From NCBI GenBank assembly GCA_965240325.2, contig OZ251231.1, positions 558,001-622,000 of the forward strand: a stretch of DNA of 64,000 bases. Direction: 5' to 3'. The translations under genes and the position numbers were made by a program. This document shows positions 31,471-40,296 of the stretch, piece by piece (the stretch's first letter is position 1; each line of letters begins with the position of its first letter). Origin of the DNA: Rebecca billardiae RCC1528. Taxonomy: Eukaryota; Haptophyta. The notes beneath the pieces were generated by a model. The model searched no databases and was not told the origin of the DNA. It saw nothing but the letters and a program-made list of their open reading frames with translations.

Positions 31471-33413
31471 ATGTTGGCGTCGGCGGCTCGCTCGTGGGGG
31501 CGCGCGGCGGCAGCGGCGGCGCCGCGGCGGATCGCCCGCGGTCTGTCCACCCCCGCGGGGAACGGCTCCTCGCGGGCGGAGACGATGGACCAGATCGCCA
31601 CCGCCGCGGTGATCGGCGGCGTCTATTGTGGCGCATTCCTCTGGCTGTACCGGGATGAGGCGGAGAAGCCGAAGAGAGAAGCGGAGGGCGGGGCGGGGGG
31701 ATTGGCGGGCAGTGGGCACGGCCTCGAGACGATCATCGGCGAGCTCTACACCATCCGCGACCGCCTCGACGCGATGGACCAGACCTCGCGATGGATGGCA
31801 GGCGGCTGCCGCAAGGGCCCACTGATTGTCGTCGGCACGGGCGGCGGCAGCGACAAGGTGCACACGCTCCGCATCTCGCCCGACCGGCAGCTGCTCGTGC
31901 CGACTGCCGAGGCGGTCACCGTCGCGCAGAACCCGTCCTTCGTCTCCGCCTCCGCCGACCGCTCCGTCGTGTACGCCATCGGCGAGGGCGTGGCGACCGC
32001 GCTTGCCGTCGACCACGACAAGGGCGAGCTCGCGCCCCTCGGCGAGAAGCAGTCTGCGAACGGCGCGGGCACGGCGTTCATCGAGCCGGACGGCGCGAAC
32101 AAGCACGTCCTCGTGGCCAACTACGTCGGCGGCAGCGTGTGCGTCTTGCCCGTGCGCGAGGACGGCTCGCTCGGGCCGGCGACGGACGCGAAGGCGCACA
32201 CGCCGCGCTCGCCGCCCAAGCCGGCGCTTGCCGACAGGCAGGCGGAGGCGCACCCGCACTCGGTGCGCGTGGACCCGTGGACGAAGCGGTGGGCGCTGGT
32301 GCCGGACCTGGGCAAGGACACGTGCTACGTCTACGCCTACGACGGCGAGCGCGGCGTCCTCGCCGGCGCCGAGAGCAACGAGCGCCACTTCCGCACGCGC
32401 GAGGGCGCGGGGCCACGCCACCTTGACTTCTCAGCAGCGGTGTGCAGCAGCGCACGCGCGCGCGGCCGCTGCTGCTGCTCCCGCCCGTTGGGCGCGGCCC
32501 GGCCGCCCGCTCACCGCGCGCGCCCCCGCCGGCCCGCGCGACGCGCCTCCCCTCCATCCCACCCGCGCGCCCACGCCCCTCTCGATCTCCCCGCGATCTC
32601 CCCGTGCGATCTCCTCGCGATCTCCCCGCGATCTCCCCGCGATCTCCGCCGCGCCCGCAGGCCCCCGGCGCCCCGCACCGCGTGTACCTTCTGAACGAGC
32701 TGGACGCAACGCTCAACGTGCTCGCGCTCGACGACAAGACCGGCAAGCTCGAGGAGCAGCAGACCGTGTCGCTCCTGCCGTACTTCGTCAAGCCCGACAG
32801 GCGCGGGCACTGCGGCTCGGCAGACGTGCACGTGCACCCGAACGGCAAGTTCCTGTACGCATCCAACAGGTGCGCACAGACTGCACACGTTTGCGCCTGT
32901 CTGCGTATGTGGGCGTATGGGCGGCGGCGCCGAGGCGCGGCGCGGCCGACCGCCGCGCCTCGGCGCCGCCGCCCCCGCCGCCGACGGGGCGGCCTGACGC
33001 GGCGTGCTGGCGCGTGCGCGGCGCGGCGCGGCGTGACGCGGCTGGTGCGTGCGCGCTGCCACAACGCTCACGCCGCGCGCGCGACGGCACCGGCCACGGC
33101 TGCGCGGCTGCGCCGCTGCGCCCGCAGGACCAACCACTCGCTCGCCATCTTCGCCATCGCGCCCGAGACGGGCCATCTCTCTCTCCTCAAGCACGTCGAG
33201 TGCGGCGGCCGCACGCCGCGCCAGTTCCAGATCTCGCCGTCGGGAGATTTCCTCGTCGTGGCGAACCAGGCGTCGAGCGACCTCGCCACGTTCTGCATCG
33301 ACCAGGCGACGGGCATGCTCTCCGCGCCCACCATCACGCCGGTCCCTGACTCGCCCCGCTGCGTGTGCATCATCGAGGAGCCTGCGGCCAAGAAGGCGCC
33401 GCTCTCGGACTGA
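31471..33413 (+). CDS. Lactonase-type seven-bladed beta-propeller, mitochondrial
   Basis: Three exons: 31471-32439, 32661-32869 and 33128-33413; phases 0 and 2; 487 aa. It belongs to the family of bacterial 6-phosphogluconolactonase YbhE/Pgl and carboxymuconate cyclase (PF10282-type). Signatures are ADRSVVYAI, VLVANYVGGSV, HPHSVRVDPWTKR, GAGPRHLDFS, VYLLNELDATLNV, ADVHVHPNGKFLYASNR and PRQFQISPSGDFLVVANQAS. The start at 31471 gives a basic, Ala-rich leader (MLASAARSWGRAAAAAAPRR), typical of a mitochondrial presequence, followed by a membrane-like segment (IATAAVIGGVYCGAFLWLY). Such proteins hydrolyse sugar or aromatic lactones, but many eukaryotic members are uncharacterised and the substrate is open. 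Intron 1 carries a GATCTCCCCGC minisatellite. Confidence 0.85.
32584..32650 (+). repeat. Intronic GATCTCC minisatellite
   Basis: About six copies of a 10-12-bp unit, GATCTCCCCGC with variants, inside intron 1 of the lactonase-fold gene, just upstream of the acceptor at 32660. Confidence 0.85.
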
Positions 33414-35383
33414 GCCTGGCTGACAGTACGCACCCAGCCGCTCTGGTTCCCGGACTCCTGACCCCGTCCACGCTCCCCAGAGCGACTGAGCGAGGGCGAG
33501 CCGCACCCTGAGACCGGAACGGACGCGCGCCGAGTCTGGTAGGAGGCGCTCTCGTCGCCATCGCGCGCGGCGGGGCTCGGGATCCGTGCTGCTGCGTGCT
33601 CCACAGTCACTGAAAGGCGCCGCCGCTCCTCTGACGAGCAGCCGCTCCTCCCGACGCCGAGCTCGAGCGCACAACTCTTTCAATCAACTGCGGACAGCAG
33701 AGCTCGAGGAGATTCTGACCGCTTAGTTAGCTACCGGAAGCGCATGCAGAATCTGAGCAGCTCGATTCGCTGCTCGTCTGACGTAGTCGATGTCTCGAGG
33801 CCGATAGAGCGCACGCCTGCGCACGGAGTAGATCGATCACACCGGAGTAGTCCGAGCGAGTGGCGGACACGTACCCGTGGACGCCAACGGCGCCACTTTC
33901 TCGGACTATTTCTCGCCCGGCCGGTTCAGGCGGCGGTTGCGCTGAGCAGCGTAGGCGGAGTGACTAGTAGTCTCAGACTCAGCCTTGACATCGTAGTGGC
34001 CTGCCTCATCGTCGCCCTAGAGAGCTATGCTCCCTGAGTCTCCTGAGTCTCGACGCAGATATAGTCATATAGAGTGATGCAGATGCATGTCAGTGATGAT
34101 GAGTGAGTGATGCCGACGGCCAGCGCGCAGCAGCATATTGTCATCTATCAGCAATGACGAGTCATCCGCGCTGACGACCGTGACAATATATATATGCATA
34201 TCATCATAAATATCGATCGATACATTCTGCCGCCGTCGAGATCTCGTCGATCGAAATTTCGGCCCGCCCGCACTGGCCGCACTACAGGGCAATCGCGGGC
34301 AATAAGAAGTCAGAGATCTCACGGCTAGCCTCGGTTTCTTAGCCGTTCGGTAGCCCGAGCGCCTACGGAGTCTCAGTTTCTTAGCTAGGTCCGCCTGCCG
34401 CGCAGGCGCGGGGGGCGCAGGGGGGCAGAGCCCCCCGCTGAGTCTTTAGGCCCGGCCGGCGAGGCCGAAGAAAATGTTGGGCCTTTTTGGAGCAAATCTG
34501 GCAGCATGATGTTGCATGGATGCTGCGGTGCACTGGCCAGGAGTCAGTCATCAGGAGAAGTCGGGACTTGGCCTGTACTCGTAGTCGGGCCGTGCGCCGC
34601 CGCGTCCCCGACGGGCCGACTGCGCCTCGCCCTCGGCGGACCACTCGTCAGCCGGGACGACGTAGTCCCGGTTTCTTAGTGTGACTATGCGTATAGCGAA
34701 CCAGCAAATCGCTAGTCTCGGTTTCTAGGCCAGATCCGCAGATAGCAAGCCCCAGTTTCTTAACGTGACAGCTCCTTATTGCCCGCGATTGCCTGTAATC
34801 CACTATACCGAGTATACGCGACAAATACGCTGAATAACTGCGGCCGGGGGCCTGGCGGCCTTATTAAATTTCGGTGCGGGCCTGGCTGAATACAGCGCCG
34901 GCAGGGCCGTCAAATCTCGTTCGATGACAGTGCGAAATAATCAGCCGTTCAGCGCCTGACGAATCTCAGGGGCGCAACGCGGCGGCGCAGCGCGGTGCGC
35001 GCGCGCGTGCGCGGCGCGGCAGCGGCACGCACTACCGCGGAAGGCCCACCGGACTGCGGGCGCGCGGCGAGCCGCGCAGCGCACGTCCTGCACGCGTCGA
35101 TGCAGCTGTCGCTGCGCCCAGCCTCGGACACCTCGCGTTGGTGTGGCATGTTGTGTTTTGCAGGCGCGCGGCGTGGGCGGCGCGGGCGACGACTTGGCTA
35201 CTGTAGCGGGACGATGTCATCATTGGCATCGTGTCGAGGTCGGCAAGGCCGTGCACGTTGATGACGCGCCGCCAGTGCGAGTTTCGCAAGTCGGCGAGCG
35301 GGTGGCTTTTTGCACGAGCGTCTCGTGCGTGTGCACTCAGTGTGCGGCATTGCCCATGATGCCTTTCGTGCACGTCTCATCTG
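33414..35383. other. Repeat-bearing intergenic region
   Basis: No confident gene. It contains a mariner-like MITE (34285-34795) and AT-rich tracts (34170-34230). GC-rich sequence at about 34970-35200 has open frames on both strands without recognisable similarity. Confidence 0.5.
34285..34795. mobile_element. Tc1/mariner-like MITE
   Basis: A 511-bp unit with inverted ends CAGGGCAATCGCGGGCAATA (34285 on) and the matching TATTGCCCGCGATTGCCTG (to 34795), differing by one base insertion. It is flanked on each side by TA (34283-34284 and 34796-34797), the Tc1/mariner target site. The interior holds four or five scattered copies of TTTCTTAG-type motifs (near 34335, 34372, 34670, 34714 and 34754). 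No transposase frame. Confidence 0.6.
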
Positions 35384-35557
35384 ATGCGCATGCGCTATCG
35401 CCTCCACGTGCCGCTGCTGGATCTCCGTCGTCAGATCGACAGATTCGTTCGTCACAACCGCGCTCGGATGGAGATGAACCTATTTGACGCCCGGATCCCT
35501 CATGTGGCGTTCACCAAAGGGCCTTATTGGTTCACCAGTGGGAGCGGATGGTCATAG
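35384..35557 (+). CDS. Possible terminal exon or small ORF, unknown
   Basis: A 57-residue frame with balanced, protein-like composition: it contains LHVPLLDLRRQIDRFVRHN, FDARIPHVAFTKGPYWFTSG and ends TAG. The frame is open upstream to a stop at 35357. I do not recognise a family. It could be the last exon of an unseen gene, a remnant or chance. The opposite strand also has an 85-codon open frame here. Confidence 0.25.
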   Translation: MRMRYRLHVPLLDLRRQIDRFVRHNRARMEMNLFDARIPHVAFTKGPYWFTSGSGWS

Positions 35558-35731
35558 GAAAAGCGTCAAAATATAATATGTGTGGGAATCTCACGGCATG
35601 CGCTATGAGCCGTGCTCAAAAAGGCAATTACATATGGGTTATTGATTCCCAAACCAGCATGCCTTTCGAAAAACGATTGGGGCTCACTCATGTGAAGAGA
35701 ATTCTGATCAAATTGAAGAGAGTTGTGATAT

Positions 35732-35779
35732 ACAGTTTACTCAGAATAAGAGACGCACACATCTCAGGCAGGCGAGATA
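35732..35779 (+). repeat. Dispersed ~48-bp repeat, copy A
   Basis: Contains ACAGTTTACT, AATAAGAGACGCACACA and CTCAGGCAGGCGAGATA. Nearly identical to copies at 37995-38045 (plus) and 62356-62402 (minus). Confidence 0.85.
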
Positions 35780-35892
35780 TTTAAAGCTGTGTTCACCATA
35801 ATCATTATATGCGCTCATCTGCTCAGCAAGGTTCCGCGTGAAATCACTGCGTGCTGAGATTCTCGCATCCCGTCGAATCAACTTGTCGAATC

Positions 35893-37137
35893 ATGTTCAT
35901 CGGCGTCACGCCCGCGACGACTGACATCGAGCAGGCCCCGAACGGCGGGAAGAAGCTCGCCAATGCGAGCAGTGCGCATGCTCACGCCTCCAGCTCCAAG
36001 CTCAAGCCCTCTCTCAAGAAGATCCAACACAGCGCCTCGTTCATCAAGTACACGCAAGGTCGTGCGGCGGAGCGGCGCGGGCAGAAGCAGCGACTCGCTG
36101 GTCTCCTCATCGCGCTGGTTTCGGTGACGACAATCTCATTCGACGGCAGTATGGTCAGCACTGCCTTGACCAACGGTGCCTCGCCTGCCGCCGTGATGAC
36201 GTACCAAGGCCTGTTCGGCACCGGTGGAATGTGCATCATGCTGCTCGTCCTGCGCAAGGTGTTCGATGAGAACGCGCGCAAGCAGCCGGGCTTGCAGCTG
36301 CCGAAGATGCCGACGACCCTCACTGGCTGGGGCCACGTCCTCCTCGTTGCCGCGTTCACCGCGTTCGTCAACGTCTGCTACGCGATGGGCTTCTTCTTCA
36401 CCCAGGTGGCGAACGTGTTGGCATTCGCGATCCTCGCGCCTGTTTGGGCGTCGCTGCTCGCCAAGCCGGTCCTCGGCGCAACGCTCCGCTACCGCACGAT
36501 GGCGGCCATCGTCGGCGCGCTCGGTGGCGGTCTCGTGCTCTGTTGGGGCGCCGGCCTGCGCTTCGATGGCCCACCGCCCGAGGGCGCCGAGGTGTACGGG
36601 CTGCTCTTCGCGCTCGGCACGGGCCTGGGTAACGCGTGCATGTTCACCGCTGTCGACTCAGCGGCGAGGCATGCACCTGAAGTGGATATGCTACTGGGCA
36701 CAGCGCTGGGCTTTGTGCTGCAGACGTGCCTTGGCATCGCGTTGGACAGCACCGTACTCGGCGGACCCGCGTACGAGCTCTCGCTGTGGGGCATGCGCGG
36801 CTTGGCCCTGCACATCCTTGTGGTCGACGGCGTTGCGCTCTCGTTTGCGCTGTCCGCGTCGAACATTGCGGCGCAGCTCGCGACGCCGGCCGAGGTGTCC
36901 ATCACATACCAATTTGAGGGTCTTTTCGGTGCCACGTTCTCCTACTTCATCCTTGGCGAGACCGTCTCGCTGCTGACGGGGTTGGGCGGAGCCACTATCT
37001 TCAGCGTCGTGATCACGCACGAGCTGGTCGTCTATCGAGAGCAGCGAGTGGCGCTCCCCAAGCTCGAACAGCCGGATGCCAACACGATGCAGCTCGTCAG
37101 GCGTCACAGCGGCCTTCCTCCCGGCGTTGCAAATTAA
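35893..37137 (+). CDS. EamA/DMT-superfamily transporter
   Basis: Intronless, 414 aa from the ATG at 35893; an upstream in-frame ATG at 35851 adds 14 residues. A hydrophilic N-terminus (about 75 residues, Lys/Ser-rich) precedes ten predicted membrane helices in two EamA-like halves. The first spans about LAGLLIALVSVTTISFDGSM to ALGGGLVLCWGAGL and the second YGLLFALGTGLGNACMFTAV to LTGLGGATIFSVVITHE. The signature near the end of each half (NVLAFAILAPVWASLLAKP; EVSITYQFEGLFGATFSYF) matches the drug/metabolite transporter fold, which moves small metabolites across plasma, plastid or Golgi membranes. Substrate unknown. Codon use is less GC-extreme than in neighbouring genes. Confidence 0.85.
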   Translation: MFIGVTPATTDIEQAPNGGKKLANASSAHAHASSSKLKPSLKKIQHSASFIKYTQGRAAERRGQKQRLAGLLIALVSVTTISFDGSMVSTALTNGASPAAVMTYQGLFGTGGMCIMLLVLRKVFDENARKQPGLQLPKMPTTLTGWGHVLLVAAFTAFVNVCYAMGFFFTQVANVLAFAILAPVWASLLAKPVLGATLRYRTMAAIVGALGGGLVLCWGAGLRFDGPPPEGAEVYGLLFALGTGLGNACMFTAVDSAARHAPEVDMLLGTALGFVLQTCLGIALDSTVLGGPAYELSLWGMRGLALHILVVDGVALSFALSASNIAAQLATPAEVSITYQFEGLFGATFSYFILGETVSLLTGLGGATIFSVVITHELVVYREQRVALPKLEQPDANTMQLVRRHSGLPPGVAN

Positions 37138-37783
37138 CCGCCGGCAATAGCAGCATCGAGACGCGATCCCGCTCGCGGCCGACCGCTGACAGACGACAGA
37201 CTACTAGTACTCTGGCACGCCGGGGTGTCACAGTCTGACCGTCACTCTTTACTGGAGCAGTCGCGGCCACTGGCCAGCCTCCTCACCACCCGTTCAGACA
37301 CCCGCTGTCGGCCGGATTCTCCGCAGCCGGGGGCCGGCCCGCGGCGCTCGCGGAAAACATTTGAAATGGCTTCCGGCCGCGCGCCGGTCAAGTGGCCCTG
37401 CCGGTGGCGTGCGCGGCCTCGCCTCGCGTGCGCGCCAATGAAGACGAAGGCTGGCTGGGCGACGGCGCGCGAGGCGGGTAGGTCTGGTCACACCTTGCAC
37501 ACCGGTGCAAGCCACGACTCAAGCGCATGTCGCGGACAGAAGCGGACGCGGGAGGCAACGTTTGGCCTTCTCGGCCGGTGGCAGTCGAGTGGTGCTCAAA
37601 AGCCGAGAAGAGGCTGAGGCGGCACATTTCTGCAGAGCCGGATGTCCCTTGAGCAGTTCTTCAAAGCATGGTCGCGATGCGCCGTCGCCACGGCCGTGTC
37701 AGTCGCCGCAGACGAGCGCGTGCGGCGGGCGCCGCGCCAGGGCTTGGCGCTCATCGCAGCGGAGCGCACTGCGCCGCCACTGT

Positions 37784-37831
37784 GTCCGGGCGGAGTTAAG
37801 GGCCCGTCGGGCCCTTAACTCCGCCCCGGAC
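37784..37831. repeat. 48-nt near-perfect hairpin
   Basis: Arms GTCCGGGCGGAGTTAAGGGC and the complementary GCCCTTAACTCCGCCCCGGA meet at a very short loop (CGTCGG); one base is unpaired by composition. It could extrude a cruciform or form an RNA stem. No gene context explains it. Confidence 0.85.
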
Positions 37832-37994
37832 TCGTGTGAGTTAGTTAGGTCGGGTCGCCTGAACGGGTGGAGTCAGAGCGCCACGGCGGGCTCATCAGTA
37901 GACCGACGACCGCCTGAAACTACTTACTTACTTACTTGTTTGTTTGTTTATTGTTTATTTATTTATTATAATAAATAAAACATTCACAATACGT

Positions 37995-38045
37995 ACAGTT
38001 TACTAATAAGAATAAGAGACGCACACAGCTCAGGCAGGCGAGATA
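37995..38045 (+). repeat. Dispersed ~48-bp repeat, copy B
   Basis: Same core as copy A, with a 4-bp AATA insertion after TTTACT. It directly follows an AT-rich tract. Confidence 0.85.
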
Positions 38046-38163
38046 CCAGATTCCAGAAGGCAGAACTAGTTAGTTAGGCAGAACGCGGCAGCAGTCCCGG
38101 CGGACACCGTTTAAATACTTTAATTTAATAGTAGTTAAGCACTAAGCAGTAGTGAGTGATGAT

Positions 38164-38166
<3 letters not shown>

Positions 38167-38250
<84 letters not shown>
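38167..38250 (+). repeat. (CT)n microsatellite
   Basis: About 84 bp of uninterrupted CT dinucleotides (roughly 42 copies). Confidence 0.97.
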
Positions 38251-38253
<3 letters not shown>

Positions 38254-38733
38254 GTAGTCATTCCGTGACTTCTGTCATCATCAGATAGATCGGAGATCGG
38301 CGGCGCGGGCGCGGTTAGTAGCGGCTTACCGTTTAAGCGGTTCGTCGGGCACAGAGCCTGTAATGGAGTGGACGATGCATGTATAAGCTATGATTCTCGT
38401 ACGATCGCCCGACGCAGTGACCATGCCCAGGCTGGGGCGGAGGGGAAGGGCCGCACAGCGGTAGTGACGGCCCAGCGCGGCCCGCGGCCCAAACGTCGGC
38501 TCGGGAGTCCGGACTCAGGACCGTCAGTCCGCTCGCCGCACCCCCCTTAAAGTGAAACGTCCGGCCGAGCTTGATTTGCGCGTGGCTTGGTCAAAGCCTC
38601 CGGGGTGGCAATGGTGTGACACCCAACAGCCATGAAAGGGTGCAATGGGCAGTATGGGGCAAGCTCCTGAGCCAGCCCCACGACGAGTAGACTGCGTATA
38701 GTCCCGGCTGTAGTGGAGTCCTGGCCGACTCAT

Positions 38734-39093
38734 TCAATGGGGTTGCCCACCGTTTGGTTCTCCAGCGGGCACGTCCTCGTGCGATGCGGATGCGCCCAAC
38801 TGCTCGCGCGTCCATGAGCTGATCATGTGCGATCCGAACTCCCGCTGGAAGTTGTCATGCCTGCGTGCCAGCCGTGATGTCTCCCTCGTGTACCGCCGGC
38901 AGGCTTCCAGCGCAGACTCTGCGAAGCGCTGCGTCCTTTCTACATCCGCCTCGTCATCCGCGCGGGCGTTCGCGAGGACCACCTCCGCAACGGCCTCCGC
39001 GAGCTGGGTGGCGCTCCCATCGCCCTCGTTGGCAGCAGGGCTTCCGCCTGCCGCCCCCTCGTCACCATCCGACGAGTGAAAACCGACAGCCAT
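38734..39093 (-). CDS. Small hypothetical protein
   Basis: A 119-aa frame from the ATG at 39093. Helical, charged sequence in the middle (ARADDEADVERTQRFAESAL, then ACRRYTRETSRLARRHDNFQ) suggests a real or formerly real coding exon; the N-terminus is acidic and Gly/Ala-rich. No family recognised. It may be one exon of a longer gene, since the flanks (39094-39513) carry no clear partner exon. Confidence 0.4.
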   Translation of the reverse strand: MAVGFHSSDGDEGAAGGSPAANEGDGSATQLAEAVAEVVLANARADDEADVERTQRFAESALEACRRYTRETSRLARRHDNFQREFGSHMISSWTREQLGASASHEDVPAGEPNGGQPH

Positions 39094-39513
39094 CGCCAAG
39101 CGGGTAAACTTTTATCTTGGTAGTATTAGTCACCGATATAGCAGCAGTGCTGGCGGTAGCGGTAGGGAATGACTTACGCCTTGCGAACAGGGTGCGATGT
39201 CCGTGGGCTGTGCGATCTCTGTCAGTTGGCTCTTGATCAGACGCTGGCCTAGGGCAGCGACAGCAGGTACGGTAGTGTCATTGCCGGCTGCCGCTGCATC
39301 AGTGCGAACGTAGTTCTTCGCGCATGGACGCTTTCACGGAATCACGGCCGAGTCACGCTTCAGACGGTTGAGCCCTCCCGCCCGACGTCGTGACTCGCGG
39401 CGCCCCGGGCTGCGTGCACATCCCAGGCTGGTCACGCAGCTCGCCGGCTCCGCGCCTTTCATGCGCGACGCCAGCAAGCCCACCACACGCCTCGTTCGTG
39501 CGCAGCCCGCGCA

Positions 39514-40040
39514 TCACGGCGCCGCCACCGGCTCGTGCGAGAGCAGGCGGTATCGCGGCGTCATCCATGGCTGGTCCCACACCTGCGCACCGCACGCGAT
39601 GAGGCGGGCGCGCGGGCGCGGTGGGTGGTGTCGGGTCAGCCGGTCGCGCGCGGGCTGGCGGCGCCTGCGCATGGCGCTCCGAGCGCAGCGCGCACCTCGA
39701 TGGCGTGGAACTCGGGCCGCGTGCCCTCGGCGACTGGGCAGTCGGCGAGCTCGTGCGCGTGCCCATCGTTCCGGCAGGTCGACTCCGCCGCCTCGAACGT
39801 GATGGTGTACTTGACACCCGCGACGACCTGCGATGTCGCGCGCACGACCCTGACGAAGCTCAGCGCGTACACGCTGTTGCGCTCGCGGTTCACGGCGGCG
39901 ACGCCGAAGCGGGCCGCGGCCAGCACTTCCTCGTTGACTTCCACCTCCGACGCGCAGCCGACGCACGGGTGCGTCGGCGCGGACTTCGCGTCAGCAAACA
40001 TGGCTGCGAGTGTAAGAAGGGCGATGTACCGCACCGCCAT
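39514..40040 (-). CDS. Secreted cystatin (cysteine-protease inhibitor)
   Basis: Two exons: 40040-39696 and 39582-39514, with a 113-nt intron (GTGCGC...CAG, phase 0); 137 aa. Signal peptide at residues 1-18 (VRYIALLTLAAMFADA). The cystatin core is clear: helix FGVAAVNRERNSVYALSFVRV, the QxVxG inhibitory loop as QVVAG (71-75) and the strand VKYTITFEAAESTC. The small second exon supplies the PW loop (VWDQPW, 120-121). Four Cys lie at 26, 29, 89 and 101. Cystatins block papain-like cathepsins; a secreted form could act outside the cell, in the vacuole or in the endomembrane system. The ATG at 40040 is chosen because the signal peptide follows directly. Head to head with the Cu-ATPase, 256 bp between starts. 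Confidence 0.9.
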
Positions 40041-40296
40041 CAGACGCGCTTGGAGCGAGAGCGCACTCGGCGACGCCCGGCAGCTAAGCTTGTGCAGCTG
40101 AGCGGTCCCGACGGTCGGAAGACTGCCTGCCCAAGGACTGCTGACAGATGTTCGTCCGCCTGCTCTGCCCACCGTGCTCCAGTGCGTCCTCTCCCAGGGA
40201 AGCAGGCGGCCGATTTTTTCGCCCGCGCGCCCGGAAAGGCGGAAATACATGTATGTCATTGCGCGGTCGCGCGTCTCCGCCCGCCATCGTGCCGGC
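40041..40296. promoter_or_regulatory. Putative bidirectional promoter, cystatin / Cu-ATPase
   Basis: 256 bp separate divergent start codons, so both promoters must lie here or overlap the 5' UTRs. No TATA box was seen; other elements cannot be defined. Confidence 0.45.

Larger units (their letters stand above)
37138..38733. other. Intergenic region with hairpin, AT tract and CT microsatellite
   Basis: No supported gene in 1.6 kb. It contains a strong hairpin (37784-37831), an AT-rich run (37918-37980), a dispersed repeat copy (37995-38045) and a long CT microsatellite (38167-38250). Confidence 0.6.
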
